A DNA stretch of 64,000 nucleotides from Saprospiraceae bacterium. GTDB lineage: Bacteria; Bacteroidota; Bacteroidia; Chitinophagales; Saprospiraceae. The stretch covers positions 40,608 through 104,607 of the forward strand of contig JABDMH010000149.1 of the NCBI GenBank assembly GCA_013001595.1. The letters are read 5' to 3'. A program made the position numbers and the translations under genes. Of this stretch, positions 35,017 to 44,869 are shown in pieces (position 1 is the first letter of the stretch; each line of letters opens with the position of its first letter). Under the pieces are notes generated by a model. The model was given only the letters and a program-made list of their open reading frames with translations. It searched no databases and was not told the DNA's origin.

Positions 35017-35841
35017 ATGTTAAGAATCACCCTCCTAATGGCTCTGATCTCAGGGATCCCTATGATAATGGAGGTCAAGGCGCAAAATTTGCAATCGATA
35101 GGACCTGGCGCTCCTGCATCAGCAATGGGAGGCATTTCGAGCATTCATCAAGATGTACTGGCTATGTATGGAAATGAGGCAGGATTGGCATTCATTGAAA
35201 ATACGGTTGGCTATGCTACTGCGGAAAAGCGTTTTGCGAGTGAGGGCCTCAATTATTATTCGTTGGTTGGAGCACATCCGCTTAGGAGTGGTGTCATTGG
35301 ATTCACCGCGCAATATTTTGGCTTCGAGGCTTTCAATGAGTTCTTATTTGGGCTTGCATACGGAAGGAAGATCGCTGCACATTTGTCATTGGGTGTCCAA
35401 TTTGACTATCTCCAAGTTAGAATCCCAGGCTATGGAATGAAGCAGGCATATCTTGTTGAATTGGGTTTGTTGTCTGAGATTGGAGAAAAGGTGAGGATGG
35501 GTTTTCATATTTATAATCCGTTTGAGATTCGTTGGGTAGAGCAAGAGGTGCTGCCAATAGCAGTGCAGGTGGGCCTTTGGTATGAAGTTTCAGATAAGGT
35601 GATCACAATGGCTGAGGTGGAAAAAGTGACCAATCATCCAGCCAACTTAAAAGTGGGCTTACAATACCAAGTGGCCCCAACTGTGGCACTTAGGTTAGGC
35701 ATAAATACAAATCCTTCCACCATTTCTTTTGGTGTTGGTTACTCAATAGATTCAGGAATGAGAGTTGATGTATCTTCGTCTGTCCACCAACATTTGGGCT
35801 TAACACCAATTGGGGGAGTGGGATATGAAATACAAGATTAG
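35017..35841 (+). CDS. PorV/PorQ-like outer membrane barrel protein
   Basis: The 274-residue protein has a signal peptide (LMALISGIPMIMEVKAQ) and a mature part of alternating glycine-rich amphipathic strands. The opening GPGAPASAMGGISSIHQDVLAMYGNEAGLAF resembles, in two pieces, the start of PorV/PorQ/FadL-superfamily proteins (A-M-G-G-A, N-P-A-G-L). PorQ-type proteins belong to or resemble T9SS attachment components. It is shorter than PorV. Its stop is followed after four bases by futalosine hydrolase, so the genes are co-transcribed, an odd pairing. Confidence 0.65.
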   Translation: MLRITLLMALISGIPMIMEVKAQNLQSIGPGAPASAMGGISSIHQDVLAMYGNEAGLAFIENTVGYATAEKRFASEGLNYYSLVGAHPLRSGVIGFTAQYFGFEAFNEFLFGLAYGRKIAAHLSLGVQFDYLQVRIPGYGMKQAYLVELGLLSEIGEKVRMGFHIYNPFEIRWVEQEVLPIAVQVGLWYEVSDKVITMAEVEKVTNHPANLKVGLQYQVAPTVALRLGINTNPSTISFGVGYSIDSGMRVDVSSSVHQHLGLTPIGGVGYEIQD

Positions 35842-35845
35842 ATTG

Positions 35846-36517
35846 ATGAAGGTACTTATTGTTGCAGCTACCCGTCATGAATGGATTCCCATTCAGGCAC
35901 AACTCCTCAGGCAGGGTTGGACACTTGACAAGCATGGTATTTTGCACCATAAAGAATTGCAAGTTGCAACACTGATCACTGGTGTAGGTATGATGGCAAT
36001 GGCAGCTCAATTGGCTACTCAATATGGAATAATAAGACCAGATCTAAGTATCCATATCGGAATTGCGGGGTCATATCAAAAAAATCTGGCATTGGGATCA
36101 GTAGTACAAGTGGTTTCAGAACAGTTGGGTGATCTGGGCATCGAAGAAAAGGATGGTTCTTTTGTCGATGCGTTTAGTGCCGGCCTCATGGATAGAAACT
36201 TACCACCTTTTTCTGAAGGTCGCTTACATAATCCAATTTCCAAGCTTGGTTTTCTTCCGGAGGTAAGGGGGTTAACTGTCAATAAGGTGTCTGGTTATCT
36301 ACCACACATTGCTGCCTTGACTGACAATTATGATGCGGATATCGAGACGATGGAAGGAGCCGCTTTTTTCTTTGTTAATTTACTTCATGAGGTTAAGTTT
36401 CTGTCCATCAAATCAATTTCTAACTATGTCGAACCACGCGACCGCTCAGCTTGGGAAATTGATCTGGCCATCACAAATCTTGCCGATTCCATTGGATCCC
36501 TCTTGCAAGGCATGTAG
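35846..36517 (+). CDS. mqnB: futalosine hydrolase
   Basis: The ATG at 35846 gives 223 residues starting MKVLIVAATRHEW; a longer frame from 35810 would overlap the barrel gene. The protein belongs to the nucleoside phosphorylase/hydrolase fold with HIGIAGSYQ, an active-site ADIETMEGAAFF and SISNYVEPRDRSAWEI. The last two motifs are typical of futalosine hydrolase, which splits futalosine to dehypoxanthine futalosine in the alternative menaquinone pathway. This implies the organism makes menaquinone by the futalosine route. No other mqn gene is present in the window. Confidence 0.9.
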   Translation: MKVLIVAATRHEWIPIQAQLLRQGWTLDKHGILHHKELQVATLITGVGMMAMAAQLATQYGIIRPDLSIHIGIAGSYQKNLALGSVVQVVSEQLGDLGIEEKDGSFVDAFSAGLMDRNLPPFSEGRLHNPISKLGFLPEVRGLTVNKVSGYLPHIAALTDNYDADIETMEGAAFFFVNLLHEVKFLSIKSISNYVEPRDRSAWEIDLAITNLADSIGSLLQGM

Positions 36518-36594
36518 TCGATAGGAGCACCGGTAGAATAGGCTGCAGTATCTGAATACATATTACAGGATGTGGACAGGCCGCAAGATTCACG

Positions 36595-37995
36595 CTAGGT
36601 TAAGAGCTTGAAGATTCCATAAAGGGCCACAATGATAGTTACAATGATGCTGGTCCATAGCAAGAAATCGTAGCTCTTGGTTGGGATGAAATAGGCACTC
36701 AGGTGTTTATATCTAAAATTGATGACAGCCCATATAACCAGCAACAAAATAATGCTGGTGATAACTCCTCCTGCCAGAACCATGATTACAGGCAATTTGA
36801 TGAACACGAAAATGGCAGCCCAAGAAAAAGGAAATACCCAGCTAAGTATGGCTATGGATTTTGCTCGATCATCCTGGTTAAAAAAATCTATCCAGCCTAA
36901 CTCACCAAAAATGTCAGAAAATTGCCTCGTCCACTGGGCTAGGGCCGCGAATAGGGTAGAGAAAAGTACGACAAATGCACCTACCATAAAGAATGTCTTC
37001 GCTCCTGGGCCCAATGACTCCGTATACATCATGGATAGCGTCTCGATCATTTCGTAGCCTTCAGGAATACTGCCACTGGCATGCAACACAGCTGCTCCCA
37101 ATAAATAGAATGCTGCCGTCATCAATGTATAGACCAGCATCGCAGCTATAGCGTCGTAGTGCATAACTTTGATCCATCCATCCGCTCGATCTCGCCATTC
37201 CGCATTGTCCTCCTCTACTCCCGTTTTTGCAGCAAAACCTTTTTCGAGACACCAATAATTATATGCGATAATTTCGTCACCACCCACACCAGTGATTCCG
37301 AATGCACCAATGGCCACCGCTACTGCCTCCCGAGGTAAATTGAATTGAAGTCCTGACCAGATTTCCGCTAATGTGATGTCATACGGGGTAAATTTTAGGA
37401 AATACAGGCACACAAACGTGAAAATGGTGAATGCACCGATCATTACCATGGACATTTTTTCGATAAATTGATAATATCCACGAAAAATCATGAGTGCTAC
37501 GATAATCGCAGTCCCGAAAGCCAGCAAGTTGATCGAAAGGTTGGGAATGAGAAAGTGTAAAATGATGGCCACACCTCCCAGAACTCCACCTACTTGCAGA
37601 ATTTTTGTAACCATGAGGAAGAAAAAAGCCCAAATGCTCCAATGGGCCTTTCCAATCTTTGGCCCAGGTAGTTTATTGAAGGCTTGCATCGGTGTTTGTC
37701 CGTGTAAGATCGTGTGTTTGGCAAATTCCAGCTGTAACATTACCTTGATCAGACAGCTGAGGATGATCACCCAGAAAGTCACGAACCCAGCTTTTGCACC
37801 TAAAGTTGTAGTCGCTATCAGTTCACCAGATCCAACGATTGAGGCGGAGAGAATAAAACCCGGACCTAAGTACTTTAACCGCTCTAGGAGGGTGGTTGGT
37901 GGTGCTTCAATTTGTGCTCTAGATAACACATATTTGTCTGACATTGCGTTAAAATACAGAGAAATTCTTGGATGGTCTACTTGGATACTATTCAT
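36595..37995 (-). CDS. Nramp-related membrane transporter with altered metal-binding motifs
   Basis: The 466-residue protein has about eleven membrane helices and the overall Nramp-family pattern (ERLKYLGPGFI, then TM1). In TM1, Nramp metal transporters carry D-P-G-N; here the sequence is SIVGSGELIATT, with Gly55-Ser-Gly-Glu58. In TM6, where M-P-H is expected, it reads FGITGVGGDEIIAY. Both canonical ligand sets are therefore lost, and acidic residues sit nearby in each. The substrate may be a different ion or a larger solute. An in-frame ATG at 37944 is a possible alternative start. It is divergent from the sialidase gene. Confidence 0.85.
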   Translation of the reverse strand: MNSIQVDHPRISLYFNAMSDKYVLSRAQIEAPPTTLLERLKYLGPGFILSASIVGSGELIATTTLGAKAGFVTFWVIILSCLIKVMLQLEFAKHTILHGQTPMQAFNKLPGPKIGKAHWSIWAFFFLMVTKILQVGGVLGGVAIILHFLIPNLSINLLAFGTAIIVALMIFRGYYQFIEKMSMVMIGAFTIFTFVCLYFLKFTPYDITLAEIWSGLQFNLPREAVAVAIGAFGITGVGGDEIIAYNYWCLEKGFAAKTGVEEDNAEWRDRADGWIKVMHYDAIAAMLVYTLMTAAFYLLGAAVLHASGSIPEGYEMIETLSMMYTESLGPGAKTFFMVGAFVVLFSTLFAALAQWTRQFSDIFGELGWIDFFNQDDRAKSIAILSWVFPFSWAAIFVFIKLPVIMVLAGGVITSIILLLVIWAVINFRYKHLSAYFIPTKSYDFLLWTSIIVTIIVALYGIFKLLT

Positions 37996-38088
37996 TTAAA
38001 ATCGCAAGCACTCTCTAACAAATGGATCGCTTACGCATTTGATATTATCGATCATCTTGTGTATTTTCTCAAACTATAAAATGTGAAT

Positions 38089-39105
38089 ATGGACATTAAA
38101 AAAGTTACGCTGTGTTGGATCGTTCTCGCCTTTACCGGGCATATCTATGCTCAGACCATGCAGTCAGAATTTCTCTTTGAGAAGGCGCCGTTTGCTGCCT
38201 GTCACGCCTCCACGATTATCGATTGTAAGGGTGATCTCTTGGCGGCTTGGTTTGGTGGCACCCACGAAAAGCATAAGGATGTTGGTATCTGGATATCTAA
38301 GAAGTCAAACGGAAAGTGGTCTGACCCCATTGAGGTAGTGAATGGAATTCAGCATACTGATAAACGTTACCCGACTTGGAATCCCGTGCTGATGCGGCGT
38401 ACCCCGGATCGAATCATTCTCTTTTATAAGGTGGGACCTTCTCCGAGTACTTGGTGGGGAGAGATGGTCACTTCCATGGACTGTGGCGAATCATGGGGCA
38501 GCCCCTGTAGATTACCTGAAGATATATTGGGACCAGTGAAGAACAAAGCGGTGATCCTTAGAGATGGCACACTGCTATGTCCATCAAGTACAGAACATGA
38601 CGGCTGGAAGGTGCAAGTTGAGCTGTCCAAAAACTGGGGAATGGACTGGCAATTGATCGGACCGCTCAAAGCAGACGGTGATATCCAAGCAATTCAGCCC
38701 ACGGTCCTACAACATCCCAATGGGCATCTGCAAATGCTTTGCCGCACCAAGAAAAGTGGTATCGCAGAAGCTTGGTCTGATGATCAGGGGCTCACTTGGA
38801 CCCTTCTTAAACAGAGTACCTTGCCAAATCCTAATTCCGGAATAGATGGAGTTACAACCTCATCGGGAGAGCACTACCTTGTATATAATCCAACCAGTAC
38901 ACCAGCTGGTAAATGGGGGGGTGAACGCTATCCACTCGTGCTCGCCAAATCTAGCGATGGTGTTGAGTGGCAGGAGGTAGTTACCTTGGAATCTGAACCA
39001 GGTGAATACTCTTATCCTGCCATAATTCAAGGTGAAGACGGTGATCTTCACATTACTTACACCTGGAAAAGAGATCGAATCAAGCATGTCGTCATTGATC
39101 TCTAA
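38089..39105 (+). CDS. secreted sialidase-like BNR-repeat glycosidase
   Basis: From the ATG at 38089 (a GTG lies two codons before) the protein is 338 residues with a signal peptide ending near YAQ. It has a six-bladed propeller of the sialidase superfamily: Asp-box motifs SMDCGESW, SKNWGMDW and SDDQGLTW, plus AAWFGGTHEKHKDVGIW and RYPTWNPV at the catalytic face. The group (BNR_2/PF13088-like) is common in Bacteroidota and Planctomycetes, and some members act on substrates other than sialic acid. The classic N-terminal Arg-Ile-Pro motif is not seen, so true sialidase activity is uncertain. It acts outside the cytoplasm. Confidence 0.85.
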   Translation: MDIKKVTLCWIVLAFTGHIYAQTMQSEFLFEKAPFAACHASTIIDCKGDLLAAWFGGTHEKHKDVGIWISKKSNGKWSDPIEVVNGIQHTDKRYPTWNPVLMRRTPDRIILFYKVGPSPSTWWGEMVTSMDCGESWGSPCRLPEDILGPVKNKAVILRDGTLLCPSSTEHDGWKVQVELSKNWGMDWQLIGPLKADGDIQAIQPTVLQHPNGHLQMLCRTKKSGIAEAWSDDQGLTWTLLKQSTLPNPNSGIDGVTTSSGEHYLVYNPTSTPAGKWGGERYPLVLAKSSDGVEWQEVVTLESEPGEYSYPAIIQGEDGDLHITYTWKRDRIKHVVIDL

Positions 39106-39256
39106 AACACCATATCCGAATCCATTAAGGTACTCAATGGCGGCCATCTTACCGATCGCGGTCAATTGCTTTTTGTTGAGCTGCTGTCAGTTCATTAGCT
39201 TTGGTCCATTCGTCTCCTGGGAAAAAATACTCCGAGGAGCAACTTTGTAGCATAGG

Positions 39257-39877
39257 ATGTCTTATATCTGGTTTTTCTTGCTTGGCGTCTTTTTTACCGC
39301 TCTGGGAGCACTGCCCCCTGGCATGATCAATCTGTCTGTTGCAGAGCGTTCCATCCAGCGCGGTTTTAACTCGGGGATCATGGTGGCCCTTGGAGCGGCG
39401 GTAACTGAATTTGTGTACACGTTCGTTTCCATTTACTTCATTGATACCATTATCAAGAATGAGGTTATCGGATCTATGATCAAATGGACCATGGTCTTTG
39501 TATTTTTCATATTGGGTACCTACTATTTGATTAAAAAGGTGGAGGCTGTACAAACTAAAATCGCTGGGTCAGGCTCACGTGATTTTGGCTATGGAATAGT
39601 GGTTGCAGCCATGAATATGCTGATCATCCCTACTTGGATTGTGATTGGCTTATGGATGAGGGGCAACGGTTTTGACTTCGTACATATTTCAGAGATTCTC
39701 CTGATCTCTCTTGGATCTGCCTTGGGGGGCTTCATTGTCTTTGCCGGCTATGTTCGCCTTGGTCGGTTCATTGTCAATCGAATGGAGAAGGTGACTCGCT
39801 ACACAAATCGTTTTTTAGGGGCGATATTCTTAGGCTTAGCGACTGTACAGTTATTACGAATATTCTATGATCGGTAG
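39257..39877 (+). CDS. LysE-family amino acid exporter
   Basis: The 206-residue membrane protein has about six helices. The N-terminal segment TALGALPPGMINLSVAERSIQRG is the LysE/RhtB signature in slightly altered form (normally P-G-P in TM1). The family exports amino acids or derivatives. It lies 151 bases after the sialidase and is convergent with the SDR gene. Substrate unknown. Confidence 0.88.
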   Translation: MSYIWFFLLGVFFTALGALPPGMINLSVAERSIQRGFNSGIMVALGAAVTEFVYTFVSIYFIDTIIKNEVIGSMIKWTMVFVFFILGTYYLIKKVEAVQTKIAGSGSRDFGYGIVVAAMNMLIIPTWIVIGLWMRGNGFDFVHISEILLISLGSALGGFIVFAGYVRLGRFIVNRMEKVTRYTNRFLGAIFLGLATVQLLRIFYDR

Positions 39878-39988
39878 CCATTGATCTTAAAAAGGTCTTA
39901 TGTACTAGTGGCAAAATTTTCCATGCTTGAGAACGAAGAGGAAGTGAAGGCTTTACATTCCTTTGGATTGTGGAATTAGTGCCGAACC

Positions 39989-40777
39989 TTATTCTTCATC
40001 GGGTTTGTCGATGTCATCGGGCACGGCGCACAAACCAGTTATTCCCCCATCTACAGTTATTGTTTGACCATTGATTTGCTCTGCATCAGAAGAAGCTAGG
40101 AATAGGGCAGTCCGAGTTATATCACTAGGTTGGGAAGCTTTGCCTGTGGGAATATAGGACCCCCAAATTTTATCATAGTTTGGCGTCATGGACATGGTTC
40201 GCTCGGTAGCTACAGCCCCAGGGGCGATGGCATTGGTCGTTATACCATATGGAGCGAGTTCAATAACTAGCGCCCTAGCCAACATTTTTAAAGCTGCCTT
40301 CGTCATACCGTAGGCAGCGAGGTACGGATGTGCCAGCAAGCCAGTTACGGAAGACATAAAGATGATCCTTCCACCTGATCCTTGGTTGATCATTTGCTTC
40401 GAAGCGGCTTGAGCAAGAAAAAAAGAACCCCTCAAATTCAGGTTGACAAGATCTGTAAATTGATCTTCTGTAAATTTGAGGAATCTGCCATAACTGGTAA
40501 TGCCGGCATTCGCAATTATAATGTCCAGTCTTCCAAAATGGCAGACCACCTCATCAATCATCTGCTGGATCAACGGTAGATTTCCAGCATCTCCAGCGAG
40601 GGTAATAAGAGCCGAACCGCCTGAAATTCTATCAGCTGCAGCAGCCAGAAGATCTCTATCTATGTCATTAATCAGCACTTGGCAGCCTTCGGAAATCAAC
40701 TGCTGTGCAATGTCAAAACCTATGCCTGAACCTGCGCCTGTAACAATGGCACTTTTCCCCACAAAATTCTTTTCCAT
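39989..40777 (-). CDS. short-chain dehydrogenase/reductase (SDR)
   Basis: The 262-residue enzyme has the classical SDR features: TGAGSGIG near residue 13 for NAD(P), IANAGIT, the catalytic Ser of FMSSVTG, and Tyr-x3-Lys in YGMTKAALK. The end, NGQTITVDGGITG, is normal. An Asp at the end of strand 2 (INDID) suggests NAD(H) preference. Relatives include 3-oxoacyl-ACP reductases and sugar dehydrogenases, so the substrate cannot be fixed. It lies upstream of nothing obvious on its own strand, with biotin carboxylase before it by 167 bases. Confidence 0.9.
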   Translation of the reverse strand: MEKNFVGKSAIVTGAGSGIGFDIAQQLISEGCQVLINDIDRDLLAAAADRISGGSALITLAGDAGNLPLIQQMIDEVVCHFGRLDIIIANAGITSYGRFLKFTEDQFTDLVNLNLRGSFFLAQAASKQMINQGSGGRIIFMSSVTGLLAHPYLAAYGMTKAALKMLARALVIELAPYGITTNAIAPGAVATERTMSMTPNYDKIWGSYIPTGKASQPSDITRTALFLASSDAEQINGQTITVDGGITGLCAVPDDIDKPDEE

Positions 40778-40944
40778 AGTACAATATACTAATCGTTGAT
40801 TTGATCTCTTTGAGATTGCGTATCCTCCGACACAAATTTTTTCAGAACCTTGATTTGCCTAAATTGACTATACCAAAGGAACCTCCATGAAGCAAATTGC
40901 GCTGCTTTTAAAAGCTCTGTGCATCCATCCTAAGAGGGCGTGTT

Positions 40945-42414
40945 CTACCGGCGATTCATCCACCATGATTGACTAGTGCTGATGGATGGCACGATACTGC
41001 GATCTGCTTTTAACAAAGCCAATGCAACGTCTGCAGATAGGCGTGCGATTGGTATTATTCGCTTAGCGACCTGCTCTTGTGTAACATGATCATGCACGAA
41101 ATGGGTGTCATAGGTACCATCGAGGTACTTGGGATGTTCAAGTACAAAATAGCCAAAGGGCAATGTGGTTTGGATACCAATGATTTCTGTTTGCTCAATG
41201 GCTTGCTTTAAATTATATATAGATGCACTTCTATCTTGGCCAAAGGATATCATCTTAGCCAAAAGGGGATCATAGTAGATGGGGATCTCTTGTCCTTCTT
41301 CAACTCCTTCATCTATACGTATGTCTTCGATGTCGCACGTGTGATACTTTTCAATGGTTCCGATACTTGGTGCAAAATTGTCCCAAGGATCTTCCGCATA
41401 TATGCGCAATTGGGTGGCATGTCCTTTGAGCTGAATGTCACTCTGTTTCAAAGAGAGTCGTTTTCCCATGGCCACTTCAATCTGCATACGTACAAGGTCA
41501 TATCCGGTCACCAGTTCGGTAACAGGATGTTCAACCTGCAACCTGGTATTCATCTCCAAGAAGTAGAAATTTTTCTTTGCATCTATGAGAAACTCCACGG
41601 TGCCGGCACCCTGGTAGGAGCTAGCATGGCAGAGCTTAATAGCTGCATTTGTCATTTGTGTACGCAACAGTTCAGTCATGGATGGCGATGGAGCTTCCTC
41701 AATGACTTTTTGATGTCTGCGTTGAATAGAGCATTCTCTTTCAAAAAAGTGCAGCACATTTCCATGACCATCCGCCATCACTTGAATCTCCACGTGCTTT
41801 GGCGATTCAATATATTTCTCTATGAATACCTGCCCATTCCCAAAGCTGCTCTCCGCTTCTCCGGTGGCTAACTCAAACAACTCTGCAAAAGATTCATCAT
41901 TTTTGATGATTCGCATTCCCTTTCCTCCACCTCCTGCGGCAGCTTTAATCAATATGGGATAGCCGATTTTCCCAGCAATCGTGCGTCCCTCTGATGCATC
42001 AGAAAGTGCTTCTTCAGTTCCAGGAACAAGAGGCACCTCAAGTTCTTTTGCCAGTTGTTTGGCTGTAAGTTTATCACTCATCAGTTCCATCGAGGCGGCA
42101 GGGGGACCGATAAATATCAAGTCGGAAGCTACGACCAATGCTGCAAATTTGGGGTTTTCACTCAGAAATCCATAGCCTGGATGAATGGCGTTCGCCCCAG
42201 AGGCATGAGCAGCCTCAATGATCTTCTCCATCTTGAGATAGGACAGGGTAGAAGATGCTGGACCAATATGGATGGCCTCATCGGCAAATCTAGTATGGGG
42301 AGCACCCCGATCAGCATCTGAAAACACAGCAACTGTATGGATGCCCATTTTTTTTGCCGTACGCATGATGCGTATTGCAATTTCTCCTCTATTGGCTACA
42401 AGTATTTTATTCAT
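40945..42414 (-). CDS. accC: biotin carboxylase subunit of an acyl-CoA carboxylase
   Basis: The start at 42414 (MNKILVANRGEIAIR) is the usual one; the longer frame adds 22 residues with no match. The 489-residue protein has the ATP-grasp loop KAAAGGGGKGMR, HVEIQVMADGHGNVLHFFERECSIQRRHQKV (in two parts) and FLEMNTRLQVEHPVTE. It carboxylates biotin on a carrier protein using ATP and bicarbonate. There is no biotinyl domain and no accB or carboxyltransferase gene adjacent, so it could serve acetyl-, propionyl- or methylcrotonyl-CoA carboxylase. Confidence 0.92.
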   Translation of the reverse strand: MNKILVANRGEIAIRIMRTAKKMGIHTVAVFSDADRGAPHTRFADEAIHIGPASSTLSYLKMEKIIEAAHASGANAIHPGYGFLSENPKFAALVVASDLIFIGPPAASMELMSDKLTAKQLAKELEVPLVPGTEEALSDASEGRTIAGKIGYPILIKAAAGGGGKGMRIIKNDESFAELFELATGEAESSFGNGQVFIEKYIESPKHVEIQVMADGHGNVLHFFERECSIQRRHQKVIEEAPSPSMTELLRTQMTNAAIKLCHASSYQGAGTVEFLIDAKKNFYFLEMNTRLQVEHPVTELVTGYDLVRMQIEVAMGKRLSLKQSDIQLKGHATQLRIYAEDPWDNFAPSIGTIEKYHTCDIEDIRIDEGVEEGQEIPIYYDPLLAKMISFGQDRSASIYNLKQAIEQTEIIGIQTTLPFGYFVLEHPKYLDGTYDTHFVHDHVTQEQVAKRIIPIARLSADVALALLKADRSIVPSISTSQSWWMNRR

Positions 42415-42553
42415 GCTGGTGACGGCACAAGATAGATCATCTTCTACAAAATGCAAGACATTCCAACAACCTAAGGTCATCGCCGGAGTGAGGAAATTGG
42501 CAATGGATTACCTCTTAATCTAGCATCCCTCTCTACACGAGGTGAGCCTGAAT

Positions 42554-44569
42554 TTAGAGATGTGCATGTTTCTTTCCGTAATCCAACATCTGTTGCACAA
42601 AGTCAGTGGGATACTCGACATTGATATGGGTTATTTCACCTTGATCGTTGAGTACGGATTTCAGTTCGGGGTTGATGAATCCTCCATAGGGCGCTATGTT
42701 CATCTCTTTAACTCGATTCAGCACTTCTTGGTGTAGATCGGGGTCTACCTTAACGCCGTAATTCTCAACCAGTGCCTGTCCTGCAGCAAAATCTCCCTGT
42801 GATTTGATCCTTTGCAATTCCTTAAACAGGTCGCCAAAGATATTGCGCAAGGCGTCATAATCGTTGATATTGTAAAACGTTTTTCCATCACGAGTGATTT
42901 TTTCAATCACCTTGGCATCCTTTCCTTTCTCATAAGCCCAGGCAGAGATCAATTGCCGGTTACGCATATGTGCTTCTTCAATCTGATCGCCCATTTCAAG
43001 TCTGCGCAATTGTTTCATGAGGCCATTACTGATGAAGGCATCGTACTCCGCTTTGCCGACTTCCATACTTGGCATAAGACCCAACTCGACCATCTTGGAA
43101 TCCATGATGTAGTACAAAGCCACGATATCTGCCCTGGCTTCCTCCAATGTAGATGCATAGTTCTTTAGCGTTTCTTTCGGGGTTCCTACTCCGGGCTCCA
43201 ACTTACCGGAGGCATGGCCAATGACTTCGTGCAAGGCCGTACTCAGTTTGCTTGCCAGCTGGCTATGTGCTTCCAGTCTGGCAATCTCCTCATCATCGTG
43301 GGCAAATTCCCTGAGTAGTGAAGGTCCGCTTGCTTGGTCATAGGCATCGATGATGTTGCCCAGACTGACTGATTTTGATCCATGTTTGGCCCTAATCCAA
43401 TTGGCATTTGGCAGATTTACTCCGATGGGTGTACTGGGAGATGCGTCTCCACTTTCACCGGCTACATTAATGACCTTGTAACTTATTCCGACTACATCTT
43501 CCTTTTTATGCTTGTCCATGATCGGTGCCTGGTCCTCAAACCATTGTGCATTGGAAGAAAGCACTTCCATCTGCTTAGATGCTGCAAAATCTTTGATTTG
43601 AACAATATTCTCAAAAGAGCCCTTGTACCCTAAAGGATCATTATAAACCTCTACAAATCCCTGGATGTAGTCAACGTCTCCATCAGTGGCGTCGACCCAT
43701 GCAATATTATAGTCATCCCAGATTTTCAGGTCACCTGTTTGGTAATATTTGATGAGCAGTTTTAAGGCAGTAGCTTGCTGCTCATTTTCTGCTACCTCCA
43801 CGGCTTTTTCTAGCCAAGAGATGATTTTCTCGATAGCAGGGCCATACAGTCCGTTCACATGATAGACTTGTTCCGTTAGTTTTCCCTGATCGTCTCTCGC
43901 TAGCCTGCTATTCAGGCCGTGAGAAATGGGCTGTGGACCGGCATTGACGGCCAGTTGCTTGTAGAAGGCCACTGCTTCCGCCTCGGTGACATCTGGGTCG
44001 TAAAAATTGATTGCAGACGCCAACAGAAGGTCTCGACTTGCATCCAAACTCACCTTTTTAGCATCCTTTTCAGGATCGAATATACCATCAAGTGCCTCAT
44101 CAGAGAGTGTAGCGGCAGTGGCTGACAGTAAGCTTTCCAGGTATGGTCGGTCAAAAGCCGGTCGAAACTTTTGATTGCCATAGTGATGATGGATTCCATT
44201 GGAGAACCAGAACCTCTTTGCATAGATCATGAAGTTGGTCCAATCAGTAGACTGCTTATCACCAGCATAACTAGAGACAATCTCTTCGAAAGCCTTTCGA
44301 ATCTCGAGGTTGTGGCGATAGTTCATATCATACATGATGTCTCGACCAGAGAGACCAGCTTGGGTCAAGAAATACACGAGCTTCTTTTGTTGAAGACTCA
44401 GTTCTTCAAAGTCAGGAATTTGATATCGAAGGATGCGGAGATCTGCAAATTGATCTACCTGCCATTGAAATGTTGTATCCTGAGGGGTTTGTACCGTGTC
44501 TTCCTCTACACCACCACCATTTGTGCAGGCAAATAGAAATAGTGTCAAAATCCAGCTATACCTAATCAT
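42554..44569 (-). CDS. dipeptidyl-peptidase III-like (M49) metallopeptidase lipoprotein
   Basis: The 671-residue protein begins with a lipoprotein signal (MIRYSWILTLFLFAC). It carries the M49 zinc motif H-E-x-x-G-H as His447-Glu-Val-Ile-Gly-His452 (eukaryotic DPP III has one more residue between) and the third ligand region LEEARADIVALYYI near residue 476. DPP III releases dipeptides from short peptides. Being a lipoprotein, it would act in the periplasm or at the outer membrane. Both zinc motifs are intact. It is divergent from the glycosylation operon. Confidence 0.9.
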   Translation of the reverse strand: MIRYSWILTLFLFACTNGGGVEEDTVQTPQDTTFQWQVDQFADLRILRYQIPDFEELSLQQKKLVYFLTQAGLSGRDIMYDMNYRHNLEIRKAFEEIVSSYAGDKQSTDWTNFMIYAKRFWFSNGIHHHYGNQKFRPAFDRPYLESLLSATAATLSDEALDGIFDPEKDAKKVSLDASRDLLLASAINFYDPDVTEAEAVAFYKQLAVNAGPQPISHGLNSRLARDDQGKLTEQVYHVNGLYGPAIEKIISWLEKAVEVAENEQQATALKLLIKYYQTGDLKIWDDYNIAWVDATDGDVDYIQGFVEVYNDPLGYKGSFENIVQIKDFAASKQMEVLSSNAQWFEDQAPIMDKHKKEDVVGISYKVINVAGESGDASPSTPIGVNLPNANWIRAKHGSKSVSLGNIIDAYDQASGPSLLREFAHDDEEIARLEAHSQLASKLSTALHEVIGHASGKLEPGVGTPKETLKNYASTLEEARADIVALYYIMDSKMVELGLMPSMEVGKAEYDAFISNGLMKQLRRLEMGDQIEEAHMRNRQLISAWAYEKGKDAKVIEKITRDGKTFYNINDYDALRNIFGDLFKELQRIKSQGDFAAGQALVENYGVKVDPDLHQEVLNRVKEMNIAPYGGFINPELKSVLNDQGEITHINVEYPTDFVQQMLDYGKKHAHL

Positions 44570-44869
44570 GTCTTTGTATGTTTGAGCTCAAAGTTATTGA
44601 ATATCTATGTTAGAAGGTGATTGCGTTCCAACTTCTATTTTTACAGGTATGGCTTCACCCGCTGCAACCAATTTTGCCAGTCAGCACAATTCGCAATGTC
44701 ATTACGATGACCCAATTGCCAGTCGATCGACCTCTCAAGACAAGTCTGTGGGTGCTAAGTTTGATTCTACCTGGTATACTGTTACATCCATCTATAAGAC
44801 AGGATCAGTAACAGCACTCAACAAAGCAGACCATGCATCAGAACCTTCTCTAAACAAAATGCTGATCGA
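44570..44869. other. divergent intergenic region without supported gene
   Basis: About 300 bases separate the M49 peptidase and the methyltransferase-GT2 gene. An open frame (44607-44876) runs through but has no signal peptide, family motif or conserved look, and it overlaps the next gene. I see no convincing promoter element. Confidence 0.45.

Noticed and set aside
37490..37999. 169-codon plus-strand open frame across the Nramp-like gene
   Set aside because: Antisense to membrane helices of a recognisable transporter and without recognisable features.
39137..39250. 37-codon hydrophobic plus-strand frame, and a 34-codon minus-strand frame over the same bases, between sialidase and LysE genes
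   Set aside because: Both strands read equally well over this short stretch, so neither has real support.
41236..41871. 211-codon plus-strand open frame inside biotin carboxylase
   Set aside because: Antisense to the conserved ATP-grasp region; composition (many His, Cys, Phe) is that of a shadow frame.
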